The notes under the pieces: model-generated | Told to the model about the DNA's origin: nothing | Databases searched by the model: none | The model's input: the letters and a program-made list of their open reading frames with translations, nothing else | Assembly: GCA_036679665.1 (NCBI GenBank) | Contig: JAZHEJ010000009.1 | Span: forward strand, 1 to 15,453 | Source: Tethybacter castelli | GTDB lineage: Bacteria > Pseudomonadota > Gammaproteobacteria > Tethybacterales > Tethybacteraceae | DNA: 15,453 nt | Direction of reading: 5' to 3' | Part shown: positions 6,674 to 13,085 of the stretch, in pieces | Numbering within the stretch: position 1 is the stretch's first letter | Layout of the letters: every line of letters starts with the position of its first letter | Program-made: the position numbers and the translations under genes

Positions 6674-6853
6674 TGTGGTCACGTCAAATTAACGTTGATC
6701 AATCAACACGGCGCATGGTTTTGAGCCAATTTCACAATCGCCCGCCTCGTTCCCGCGGCGTAGGCTGCGGAAGATTAAGTCAGGAGGCCGTGAGGTGGTT
6801 TACGCTCAGTTCCTTGTAGCTAGTTTCTTTGATTTTTTGCAATTTAGCGTGAG
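6674..6853 (-). other. Transcribed leader upstream of tRNA-Thr, function unknown
   Basis: About 180 bases separate the candidate promoter at 6860-6868 from the tRNA. No coding frame was recognised. The middle part (6738-6776) is GC-rich and could fold, and an inverted repeat GTTGAT-CA-ATCAAC lies at 6694-6707 close to the tRNA 5' end. I compared it by eye with tmRNA, RNase P RNA and 6S RNA and saw no match. Confidence 0.35.
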
Positions 6854-6859
6854 CCTGTC

Positions 6860-6868
6860 ATTGTAGCA
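6860..6868 (-). promoter_or_regulatory. Candidate extended -10 promoter for tRNA-Thr and the S10 operon
   Basis: On the minus strand the sequence reads TGC TACAAT followed by GACAGGCT. TACAAT (6860-6865) with the TG one base upstream is an extended -10 element; the expected start is near 6853. No good -35 hexamer is present. The same TACAATGACAGGCT occurs upstream of rpsL. A-tracts lie directly upstream (6871-6893). Confidence 0.6.
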
Positions 6869-6870
6869 TC

Positions 6871-6893
6871 TTTTTTGACTTTTTTGACTTTTT
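6871..6893. repeat. 9-bp A-tract tandem repeat upstream of the promoter
   Basis: The unit ttttttgac is present at 6871-6879 and 6880-6888, then five more Ts. On the minus strand this gives three A-tracts spaced by nine bases immediately upstream of the extended -10, in the place of the -35 and UP element. Confidence 0.8.
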
Positions 6894-6940
6894 CCAACCT
6901 GACTTACCCGGTTTTTTGGCGCTTGGAAAACCGCCGCTTG

Positions 6941-6973
6941 CTAACAAAAGACCGGAGGATGTTACCTCCCGGC
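6941..6973 (-). terminator. Rho-independent terminator of the dehydrogenase gene
   Basis: On the minus strand CCGGGAGG (6965-6972) pairs with CCTCCGG (6952-6958) around the loop TAACAT with one bulged G, followed by TCTTTTGTT. It lies about 35 bases after the stop of the dehydrogenase gene. A second inverted repeat, CGGTTTT/AAAACCG (6909-6915 with 6927-6933), follows but has no T-run. Confidence 0.6.
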
Positions 6974-7007
6974 GAAAGTTAGCCTGGGAAGACTTTCACA
7001 GCGTAAG

Positions 7008-7757
7008 TCACATTGACCAGCCGCCGTCGATACACAGCGCCTGTCCCGTAACGTATTGCGCCGCGTCAGTAGCCAAATACAGCGCCAAGGCGGCAACTTC
7101 GTCGGCTTCGCCAATTCTTCCCATCGGCTGACGTTCTACGAACCGCTGGACGGCCTCTTGTTCACTGATATTTTCACGTTGAGCAAGATCGCGGGCTCGC
7201 TGTTCCCATGACGGCGAACGCACCGTGCCCGGACAGATTGCATTTATGCGGATCCCGTCTTTGACAAAGTCGGCGGCAATCGACTTGGTCAGTCCCAACA
7301 CCGCCGCTTTTGAGACACTATATGCAAAACGCACCGGCACGGCGCGTAAGCTAGACGCAACTGAGGACATATTGATTATGCATCCTTTTTTACGCTCAAC
7401 CATACCCGGCAGCGCCGCCTGGCAGGCGACATACATGCTGCGAACATTCAGGTTCATGGCCAGATCCCAGTCGTCCGCGCTACATTCCAAAATATTGCCG
7501 TTATGCACCACACCGGCGACATTTACCAATAATTCAGGGGCTGTGTCTGTTACAGCTTTCGCAAGCTTCGCATCATCGGTGACGTCCAGTTGCAAAACGG
7601 TGATATTGGGAGTTTCAGCAAGCTTGCCAAGCGCATCGCCGTTGATGTCAACCGCGGTCACGTTCGCGCCGGAGCGAGCGTAGCACATCGCGATAGCCTG
7701 CCCGATCCCCTGCGCGGCGGCGGTTACAAAAGCGGATTTATTACTTAGCGACGGCAT
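7008..7757 (-). CDS. Short-chain dehydrogenase (SDR), DHRS6 / 2-keto-3-deoxy-L-fuconate dehydrogenase-like
   Basis: This is a classical NAD(P)-dependent SDR of 249 residues. The cofactor motif reads TAAAQGIG (residues 12-19), Asp37 at the end of strand two suggests NAD, the NAG motif reads NVAG (79-82), and the catalytic set is Asn near 104, Ser132 in NMSS, Tyr146 and Lys150 (YSVSK). The ICPGTV block and the end (YVTGQALCIDGGWSM) are standard. TAAAQGIG, MNLNVRSMY, NMSSVASS and CPGTV resemble the DHRS6 (BDH2) branch, which includes 2-keto-3-deoxy-L-fuconate dehydrogenases, so the substrate is probably a hydroxy acid or sugar acid. No sugar-catabolism genes are nearby. It sits between fusA and the S10 operon, where tuf is usual, has no clear Shine-Dalgarno and has its own terminator. 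Confidence 0.93.
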   Translation of the reverse strand: MPSLSNKSAFVTAAAQGIGQAIAMCYARSGANVTAVDINGDALGKLAETPNITVLQLDVTDDAKLAKAVTDTAPELLVNVAGVVHNGNILECSADDWDLAMNLNVRSMYVACQAALPGMVERKKGCIINMSSVASSLRAVPVRFAYSVSKAAVLGLTKSIAADFVKDGIRINAICPGTVRSPSWEQRARDLAQRENISEQEAVQRFVERQPMGRIGEADEVAALALYLATDAAQYVTGQALCIDGGWSM

Positions 7758-7894
7758 GACAAAATTTATTTAGATACCCTACCGCCAAATTGCGGTCTTA
7801 TTATTTTAGACGTTTTGCCTGCCCACAGGCTATGCGATCGAAATCTGATTAGTGAACGAAAATTATTTCAACCTAAAACCAATCTTTTAAATGC

Positions 7895-9994
7895 TTACTT
7901 GCGGCCGGCTTTAATATCATCCACCAACGCTCGCGGCACCACAGCGTAGTGTTTTGGTTCCATAGTATAGGTTGCGCGGCCTTGAGTCAGCGAACGCAAT
8001 GTGGTCGAATACTTGAACATTTCCGCGAGCGGAACTTCAGACACGACTTCTTTGTTGCCGCCGTGAATTTCTTCCATGCCCTGAATGACGCCGCGACGTT
8101 TGTTTAGGTCTCCTACCACATCACCCATTTTTTCCTCAGGAGTTTCCACGTCCACGGCCATAATCGGTTCAAGAAGTACGGGCGATGCGTTGCGTAAACC
8201 TTCGCGAAACGCGATTGAGCCGGCGGAACGAAACGCCTGTTCCGAAGAATCAACATCATGGAACGAGCCGTCAAACAATGTGACGCTTACATCCACAACC
8301 GGATATCCGGCGATTACCCCTTCTTGCAGCGCATCTTCAATTCCCTTTTGTACGGCCGGGATATATTCGCGGGGCACTACCCCGCCTTTGATCTTATCGA
8401 CAAATTCAAACCCTGATCCGGCCGCAAGAGGTTCAAGCCGCAGCCAGACATGGCCATATTGACCGCGGCCGCCGGTTTGCTTGATATGTTTGCCTTCCAC
8501 TTCAACCGTTTTGGTAATCGCTTCACGGTAAGCCACCTGCGGATCACCCACACTGGCCTCAACCCGAAATTCGCGCCGCATCCGGTCAATCAACACTTCA
8601 AGATGCAGTTCGCCCATGCCCGACAAAATCGTCTGCCCAACTTCTTCGTTGCTAGATACGACGAAAGTGGGATCTTCTTTGGCCAAGCGCCCGAGCGCGG
8701 TGGAGAGTTTTTCTTGATCGTCTTTACTTTTGGGTTCGACCGCAACACTGATAACAGGCTCGGCAAAATCAATCCTCTCAAGCTCGATTGGCGCTTTGAG
8801 ATCGCAAATCGTCTCCCCGGTGGTCGATTCTTTGAGTCCTACCGCGGCGGCTATGTCGCCCGCCCTGACTTCCTTTATTTCTTCGCGATTATTGGCGTGC
8901 ATCTGTAATATGCGACCGATCCGTTCTTTGCGAGTACGCGTGGAACTAAGCACCGTATCACCTGTGTTGAGCACCCCGGAATAAACCCGGAAAAAAGACA
9001 GGGACCCGACATATGGATCATTGGCGATTTTAAAGATTAGCGCTGAAAACGGTTCCGCGTCGGCCGCCTTGCGTACCAGCTCAGTATCGTTATCGGCATT
9101 GACTCCCACCACTGCGGCAATATCATCCGGCGACGGCAAATAATCAAGCACCGCGTCAAGCATGGTTTGAATACCCTTGTTCTTAAATGCGGTACCGCAC
9201 AACACCGGGACTATTTCATTGTGCAAAGTTCGCAGCCGGATCCCGTCGCGCAAGCTATCCGTATCAAGCGTGCCGGTCTCAAGAAATTGATTGGTTAGTT
9301 CCTCGTTAGCTTCAGCGGCGGTTTCCACCAAATGTTCATGTTCAATATTCGCTTGCTCAATCAACTCCGCCGGTATTTTGCCGACTTCGAACGACGCGCC
9401 CAGGTCGTCGGCACTCCAGATAACCGACTTCATACTCACCAAATCAATCACCCCTTTGAAATTATCTTCCCGGCCAATTGGCAATTGAATCGGCACCGCG
9501 TTGGAACCGAGTCGATTCCTAATCGATTCGACCGCATGCGCAAAATCAGCGCCTAACCGGTCCATTTTGTTGATAAACGCTATCCGCGGCACTTTGTATT
9601 TGTTGGCCTGGCGCCAGACCGTTTCAGATTGAGGCTGCACGCCGGCAACCGCACAAAAAACACCGCAAGCGCCGTCTAGTACCCGCATCGAACGCTCAAC
9701 TTCGGCGGTGAAATCAACATGGCCTGGGGTATCGATGATATTAATACGATGCTCATCACGATCACCGGCCATCCCCGACCAAAAGCAGGTCGTCGCCGCT
9801 GAGGTGATTGTGATCCCGCGCTCTTGCTCTTGCTCCATCCAGTCCATTACCGCATTACCGTCGTGAACTTCACCGATCTTGTGTGAAATTCCGGTATAAA
9901 ACAATATTCTTTCGGTAGTCGTGGTCTTACCCGCGTCAATATGGGCAATAATTCCAATATTGCGGTATCTGCCGATCGGTGTTCTGCGTGGCAT
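7895..9994 (-). CDS. fusA: Elongation factor G
   Basis: EF-G is the GTPase that drives translocation and, with RRF, ribosome recycling. The 699-residue product has the normal length. Nucleotide motifs are intact: AHIDAGKTT (G1), RGITI (G2), DTPGH (G3), NKMD (G4) and CGTAFKNKG (G5). Domain IV carries GGRGQYGHVWL and the GYPVVDV segment, and domain V the EKMGDVVGDLNKRRG block. It has no obvious Shine-Dalgarno; the 50-base gap to rpsG contains a near-palindrome. In the 137 bases before the dehydrogenase I see two small hairpins (GCCTG/CAGGC at 7817-7830, and ACCGC/GCGGT near 7790) but neither is followed by a T-run on the minus strand. Confidence 0.99.
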   Translation of the reverse strand: MPRRTPIGRYRNIGIIAHIDAGKTTTTERILFYTGISHKIGEVHDGNAVMDWMEQEQERGITITSAATTCFWSGMAGDRDEHRINIIDTPGHVDFTAEVERSMRVLDGACGVFCAVAGVQPQSETVWRQANKYKVPRIAFINKMDRLGADFAHAVESIRNRLGSNAVPIQLPIGREDNFKGVIDLVSMKSVIWSADDLGASFEVGKIPAELIEQANIEHEHLVETAAEANEELTNQFLETGTLDTDSLRDGIRLRTLHNEIVPVLCGTAFKNKGIQTMLDAVLDYLPSPDDIAAVVGVNADNDTELVRKAADAEPFSALIFKIANDPYVGSLSFFRVYSGVLNTGDTVLSSTRTRKERIGRILQMHANNREEIKEVRAGDIAAAVGLKESTTGETICDLKAPIELERIDFAEPVISVAVEPKSKDDQEKLSTALGRLAKEDPTFVVSSNEEVGQTILSGMGELHLEVLIDRMRREFRVEASVGDPQVAYREAITKTVEVEGKHIKQTGGRGQYGHVWLRLEPLAAGSGFEFVDKIKGGVVPREYIPAVQKGIEDALQEGVIAGYPVVDVSVTLFDGSFHDVDSSEQAFRSAGSIAFREGLRNASPVLLEPIMAVDVETPEEKMGDVVGDLNKRRGVIQGMEEIHGGNKEVVSEVPLAEMFKYSTTLRSLTQGRATYTMEPKHYAVVPRALVDDIKAGRK

Positions 9995-10011
9995 AATAGT
10001 TACTTGGTAGG

Positions 10012-10035
10012 GACAATCAGCTCAAGCTGTTTGTC
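10012..10035. promoter_or_regulatory. Near-perfect palindrome in the rpsG-fusA gap
   Basis: GACAA-t-CAGCT-CA-AGCTG-t-TTGTC folds as two five-base-pair stems separated by one T/T mismatch with a two-base loop. It sits between rpsG and fusA, about 17 bases before the fusA start. There is no T-run, so it is not an intrinsic terminator. It could be a protein-binding or RNA-processing site. Confidence 0.5.
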
Positions 10036-10044
10036 AATGTGAAG

Positions 10045-10518
10045 CTAAAAGCGGAAGTGTGAATAAGCGCGATTGGACGCGGCCATTCGGTGCATCTCTT
10101 CTTTCTTGCGAAACGCCGCGCCGCGCTCTTCTGCGGCGTCGAGAAATTCTTGGGCCAAGCGCTTGTAGGTTGGCTTGCCTTTGCCGCTACGCATCGCGTT
10201 GCGCATCCAGCGCATCGCCAACGCATAACTGCGTTCAGGACGCACTTCATTCGGCACCTGATAGTTCGCGCCACCGACTCGCCGCGATTTGACTTCGACT
10301 TGCGGGCGCACATTGCCAATCGCGCGACTTACGATATCAACCGGATCCGCTTCAGGCTGCAAACGCTTGATTTCCGCAAGTGCGCCATACACGATTTTTT
10401 CGGCAACCGACTTTTTGCCTCGCTCCATCACGACGTTGATGAACTTGGCAATCTGTACACTGCCATACTTGGCATCAGGCAAAATGACCTGCTTGTTTGA
10501 ACGATGGCGGCGCGGCAT
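10045..10518 (-). CDS. rpsG: 30S ribosomal protein S7
   Basis: S7 initiates assembly of the small-subunit head and in E. coli regulates the str operon. The 157-residue product has normal length with MPRRHRSNKQVILPDAKYGS, KFINVVMERGKKSVAEKIVY, the VRPQVEVKSRRVGGANYQVP block and an RRERS-like RPERSYALAMRWM helix, then RKKEEMHRMAASNRAYSHFR. The start is six bases after the rpsL stop with a weak AAGAAG upstream. In E. coli the S7 regulatory target is between rpsL and rpsG; here that gap is too short, while the rpsG-fusA gap holds the structured element. Confidence 0.98.
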   Translation of the reverse strand: MPRRHRSNKQVILPDAKYGSVQIAKFINVVMERGKKSVAEKIVYGALAEIKRLQPEADPVDIVSRAIGNVRPQVEVKSRRVGGANYQVPNEVRPERSYALAMRWMRNAMRSGKGKPTYKRLAQEFLDAAEERGAAFRKKEEMHRMAASNRAYSHFRF

Positions 10519-10524
10519 GATTGA

Positions 10525-10899
10525 TTACTTCTTACGCTTGGCGCCGTACTTGGAGCGGCCGCGACGACGCTGGTCAACACCCGACGCATCTAGTTTGCCA
10601 CGCACCACATGATAGCGCACACCGGGAAGATCCGAAACCTTGCCGCCGCGAATCAGCACCGAGTTGTGCTCATTGAGGTTGTGGCCTTCGCCGCCGATAT
10701 AAGCGGTTACCTCCATACCGTTGCTTGTCAGCACCACTTTGGCGATCTTGCGCTGCGCGGAATTAGGCTTGCGCGGGGTGGTGGTGGTCACCTTGAGACA
10801 CACCGCTTTTTTGGCCGGACAACCGTTGAGAGCAGGCACAACAGACTTGCTCTTTTTGTTCCTGCGTCCTTTGCGAACTAGCTGATTAATCGTTGGCAT
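10525..10899 (-). CDS. rpsL: 30S ribosomal protein S12 with replaced streptomycin-contact lysines
   Basis: S12 sits in the decoding centre and controls accuracy. The 124-residue product has the MPTINQLVRKGRR start, GEGHNLNEHNSVLIRGG and DLPGVRYHVVRGKLD blocks. Two lysines classically linked to streptomycin binding are different: E. coli Lys43 (PKKPNSA) is Arg43 here (PRKPNSA, codon 10771-10773), and Lys88 (VKDLPG) is Ser89 (VSDLPG, codon 10633-10635). One extra residue in the LTSNGMEV turn shifts the numbering. The Asp methylthiolated by RimO (next to the Ser) is kept. The candidate promoter would leave a leader of only about eight bases, with no Shine-Dalgarno. Confidence 0.98.
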   Translation of the reverse strand: MPTINQLVRKGRRNKKSKSVVPALNGCPAKKAVCLKVTTTTPRKPNSAQRKIAKVVLTSNGMEVTAYIGGEGHNLNEHNSVLIRGGKVSDLPGVRYHVVRGKLDASGVDQRRRGRSKYGAKRKK

Positions 10900-10905
10900 A
10901 AAAGT

Positions 10906-10922
10906 AGCCTGTCATTGTAACA
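10906..10922 (-). promoter_or_regulatory. Candidate extended -10 promoter of the str operon
   Basis: On the minus strand TGT TACAAT (10914-10922) is followed by GACAGGCT (10906-10913). TG one base before the hexamer makes it an extended -10. The predicted start is near 10907, eight bases before the rpsL ATG. TACAATGACAGGCT is identical to the element before tRNA-Thr. No -35 hexamer is apparent. Confidence 0.6.
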
Positions 10923-10957
10923 CTTTTTAGCTTACATGGGATGACGCCCAAGCTAGC

Positions 10958-10963
10958 TATAAT
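10958..10963 (+). promoter_or_regulatory. Candidate -10 box of ubiK, suggesting a leaderless transcript
   Basis: A consensus TATAAT ends seven bases before the ATG at 10970, so the transcript would begin at or next to the start codon. No Shine-Dalgarno is present upstream of this ATG. No good -35 was found, so the call is tentative. Confidence 0.4.
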
Positions 10964-10969
10964 TAAAGC

Positions 10970-11326
10970 ATGAATAAATTTAAAGCCGAATTTGACGGCT
11001 GGATGGAAAAAATGTTCGGGCCTGAAGGACCAGCCGTGGATTTGCGTAAAAATACTCAGGCGATGTTTGCCGGGCTAGTTAGCAAATTCGACCTTATCAC
11101 CCGCGAGGAATTCGAAGTTCAAACGCGCACGCTTGCCGAAGCGATCAAAAAACTAGAGGCGATTGAAAATAAACTTGGGATCGCCAAGAAAAAACCGGCG
11201 CCCAAAAAAGCTCGTAAATCCAGCTCCGCGAAGAAAAAAGCCAAGCCCAAAAGCGCGGCGGCTACTAAATCTGTCCAAGAAAAAACTCCGCCCGCGCCAA
11301 AGGCGGCAACTCCAAAATCAAGCTAA
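10970..11326 (+). CDS. ubiK: Ubiquinone biosynthesis accessory factor UbiK family protein with Lys/Ala-rich tail
   Basis: UbiK (YqiC/BMFP family) assists aerobic ubiquinone synthesis by binding the Ubi complex and lipids. The N-terminal 75 residues match the family: an amphipathic start (MNKFKAEFDGWMEKMF), then FAGLVSKFDLITREEFEVQT, which is the diagnostic LSxLDLVxREEFDVQ block, followed by a coiled coil (LAEAIKKLEAIENKLG). After residue 76 a tail of about 40 residues is rich in Lys, Ala, Pro and Ser (KKARKSSSAKKKAKPKS). Many family members have short charged tails, but this one is long and basic. The gene diverges from rpsL with a 70-base shared intergenic region and has no visible Shine-Dalgarno. 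Confidence 0.88.
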   Translation: MNKFKAEFDGWMEKMFGPEGPAVDLRKNTQAMFAGLVSKFDLITREEFEVQTRTLAEAIKKLEAIENKLGIAKKKPAPKKARKSSSAKKKAKPKSAAATKSVQEKTPPAPKAATPKSS

Positions 11327-11328
11327 AC

Positions 11329-11342
11329 GCCTGTTACCAGGC
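11329..11342. terminator. Small hairpin between convergent ubiK and lipoprotein genes
   Basis: GCCTG (11329-11333) pairs with CAGGC (11338-11342) around TTAC, in the 19 bases between two convergent genes. The position fits a bidirectional terminator, but the stem is only five pairs and there is no T-run on either side. Confidence 0.3.
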
Positions 11343-11345
11343 TAT

Positions 11346-11717
11346 CTAGTTACGGTTAAGAACGATGTGGAGTTCGGACGGATAAGTGTAAGTGGTGCCA
11401 AGAATTATGTCCGCTCCCGCGGTGACGAACATCAGCCCGTTAGCTTCACCGACGTTGTCGGAGGTAAGCACCACCGTGGTATCGGCATAACCTTCTTTGG
11501 AGCAAACCACGTCAATCGGATTGGGGCTGCGCCTGAGGTTGTATATGCGCCCGTTGGTATTTAGCGTCGAAAACGCCACTCCTTTGCTATTGAGAAATTT
11601 GCACGTGGCGTTGGTCGGCGTAGAGGAAACGTCAACGGTCTGATAGGTGCCCAGTTTATAAGCAGCACAACCGTGCAATAGTAATGTGGCACACAAAATT
11701 CCGATTATTTTTTTCAT
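11346..11717 (-). CDS. Small putative lipoprotein, PEGA-like
   Basis: The 123-residue product begins MKKIIGILCATLLLHGCAAY: a positive start, hydrophobic core and an LHGC lipobox with Cys17, so it is expected to be lipid-anchored. Asp is absent at +2 (Ala follows Cys), consistent with outer-membrane sorting. The mature part has an STPTNATCKF-like strand, a Gly-Tyr turn in CSKEGYADTTVVL, and a C-terminal FVTAGADIILGTTYTYPSEL block. This pattern recalls PEGA-like surface lipoproteins, but I do not recognise a named family. A GGAG lies about eight bases upstream of the ATG, and a good promoter is seen at 11769-11798. It converges on ubiK and diverges from the ChaC gene. Confidence 0.85.
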   Translation of the reverse strand: MKKIIGILCATLLLHGCAAYKLGTYQTVDVSSTPTNATCKFLNSKGVAFSTLNTNGRIYNLRRSPNPIDVVCSKEGYADTTVVLTSDNVGEANGLMFVTAGADIILGTTYTYPSELHIVLNRN

Positions 11718-11768
11718 CCGGTTACTCCGCTAAAAATTATTGTTAATAAAACAAATTTAACTTCGCAT

Positions 11769-11798
11769 ATTATAACCAACTATGTCGCCTGAAAGCAA
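11769..11798 (-). promoter_or_regulatory. Candidate sigma-70 promoter of the lipoprotein gene
   Basis: On the minus strand TTGCTT (11793-11798) and a perfect TATAAT (11769-11774) are separated by 18 bases; the start is expected near 11762, leaving a leader of about 44 bases. The element overlaps the first codons of the divergent ChaC gene, so the two genes may compete for polymerase. Confidence 0.55.
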
Positions 11799-12429
11799 AA
11801 TTAATCATCCCAACGCCAAAATTCAATTGCCGGAAGGGCTGAATTCCGTCAAGCGCGTAACCGCTGCTGAGCTAACAACAATGGCTGAAACTTGCCTGAG
11901 CAAGCTTGGCGGTGGCGACAGTGGGGTGTTCGCGTACGGTTCACTGATCTGGCATCCTCCTTTTGTACCCAAGTACAACGCGCATGCGCGCATTTTTGGA
12001 TTTTCGCGCAAGCCTTGCGTGTTGTCGACCACCTATCGCGGCACCGCCGATGTGCCGGGGCCGGTATACGGATTGGACGAAGGCGGATCTTGCAACGGTT
12101 TGGTGCTGGGGCTACCCAAGCGTGGACGCAGACAAGCTTTGCTCGCGCTGTTTACCCGCGAGATGTTCTTAAACACTTACCGCCCTAAAATTGTTGTGGC
12201 CCATCACCGCGCGTACAACTCGCGGCGGACTGTGTGTTTGACGTTTGTCGTCAACCGCGCCTCACCTCAATACTTGAGCTATATTCCGCCTTCGCAACTG
12301 CGCGAAATGGTGCACCGCGCCAAAGGTGAACGCGGGACCTGTTATGAATACTGGCGCCAGACTATAGATTATCTGCGCAAATACGATATTCGCTGGCGCC
12401 TGGGCGAACACGTCATTCGCGGCGCATGA
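11782..12429 (+). CDS. Gamma-glutamylcyclotransferase, ChaC family
   Basis: ChaC proteins cleave glutathione to 5-oxoproline and Cys-Gly in the cytoplasm. The 215-residue product has the substrate-binding YGSLIWHP (residues 52-59), the GFSRKPCVLSTTYRGT segment and the PGPVYGLDEGGSCNGLVLGL block. Glu127 in FTREMFLNTYRPK corresponds to the catalytic Glu of the family. All are standard for ChaC. The ATG at 11782 lacks a Shine-Dalgarno and lies close to the divergent lipoprotein promoter; an internal ATG at 11881 is possible but would remove N-terminal residues that other ChaC proteins have. It is followed by a weak hairpin. Confidence 0.92.
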   Translation: MSPESKINHPNAKIQLPEGLNSVKRVTAAELTTMAETCLSKLGGGDSGVFAYGSLIWHPPFVPKYNAHARIFGFSRKPCVLSTTYRGTADVPGPVYGLDEGGSCNGLVLGLPKRGRRQALLALFTREMFLNTYRPKIVVAHHRAYNSRRTVCLTFVVNRASPQYLSYIPPSQLREMVHRAKGERGTCYEYWRQTIDYLRKYDIRWRLGEHVIRGA

Positions 12430-12450
12430 ATTTTTGCCATACGTATCATA

Positions 12451-12473
12451 CGGGTGCGCAACACAAACACCCG
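12451..12473 (+). terminator. Weak terminator-like hairpin after the ChaC gene
   Basis: CGGGTG (12451-12456) pairs with CACCCG (12468-12473) around an 11-base loop, followed by CTTTG. The position 22 bases past the stop is right, but the T-run is short and the loop is large. The rest of the 150-base gap to the next gene holds only a small GGATC-gtc-GATCC repeat near 12510. Confidence 0.3.
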
Positions 12474-12579
12474 CTTTGATCGAGCTATGACTATGATGGC
12501 GCGTTTTGGATCGTCGATCCGCCTATTAATCTTAGATCATGTTCAGCACGCGATGGCCACAAACCGACCAATTTGTTAG

Positions 12580-13085
12580 GTGCGCCTCCTATCGCCCAAG
12601 GCGCCGGTGGCGGTGCTGCTGTGCTGCAATTTAATTCTGTTCTTATTTTTGCGCACCGAGGCGGCCGCCACGCTGTTGCAAGACCCGGACAGCTTCGTTG
12701 CCAGGTTGCTGACCGCGCGCTGGTCGGCAAGCCACCTGCTTTTGAGTTGCATAACCCATCTGTCCGTCACGCACCTGCTGTTCAACGTAATCGCGTTTTG
12801 GTCGTTTGCCGGGCTATGCGCGTGGCGCTTTAGTTGGCGCCACTGGCTACTGCTGTNNNNNNNNNNNNNNNNNNNNNNNNNNNNNNNNNNNNNNNNNNNN
12901 NNNNNNNNNNNNNNNNNNNNNNNNNNNNNNNNNNNNNNNNNNNNGTCATCCTCAATCTGCTCGGTATCGTGCTGGACGTGCCGTTCATTGCCTTCGGAGC
13001 TCATCTGGGCGGCACCTTATTCGGTGCGGCGCTGGGTATAGCCATGCATTCAGCCGATCGCATTACCACCCATGACCGCCTGTAA
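12580..13085 (+). CDS. Rhomboid family intramembrane serine protease, interrupted by an assembly gap
   Basis: Rhomboids cut membrane proteins within the bilayer with a Ser-His pair. Before the gap, the frame starting at GTG 12580 shows a first membrane segment (PVAVLLCCNLILFLFL), then THLSVTHLLFNVIAFWSF, with the HxxxN of the oxyanion site in the second segment. After the gap, the frame ending at 13085 reads IVLDVPFIAFGAHLGGTLFG, where the AHLGG His is the catalytic base. The GxSG serine must lie in the N run. The two halves are in different frames across the 88 Ns, so the gap length is only an estimate; a true length of 2 modulo 3 would restore the frame. The end overlaps the next gene by 14 bases. 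Confidence 0.8.
12857..12944. other. Assembly gap, 88 Ns
   Basis: Unresolved bases inside the rhomboid gene. The flanking coding frames do not agree for this length, so it is an estimated gap and not a measured one. The missing part should encode the GxSG segment. Confidence 0.99.

Noticed and set aside
6674..6853. Leader as tmRNA, RNase P RNA or 6S RNA
   Set aside because: No tag reading frame, no characteristic ends and no recognisable conserved core by eye.
7008..7757. SDR gene as a horizontally acquired island
   Set aside because: No mobile element, integrase or direct repeats at its borders, and base composition looks like its neighbours by eye.
7817..7830. GCCTG/CAGGC hairpin after fusA as a terminator
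   Set aside because: No T-run follows on either strand, so it does not fit an intrinsic terminator.
12487..12579. 30-residue plus-strand ORF ending directly before the rhomboid GTG
   Set aside because: No Shine-Dalgarno, no recognisable features and a length expected by chance; the abutting stop (TAGGTG) is suggestive but not enough.
12576..13004. Minus-strand ORF running through the N gap
   Set aside because: It is open only because Ns hide stops, and it lies opposite a recognisable rhomboid gene.
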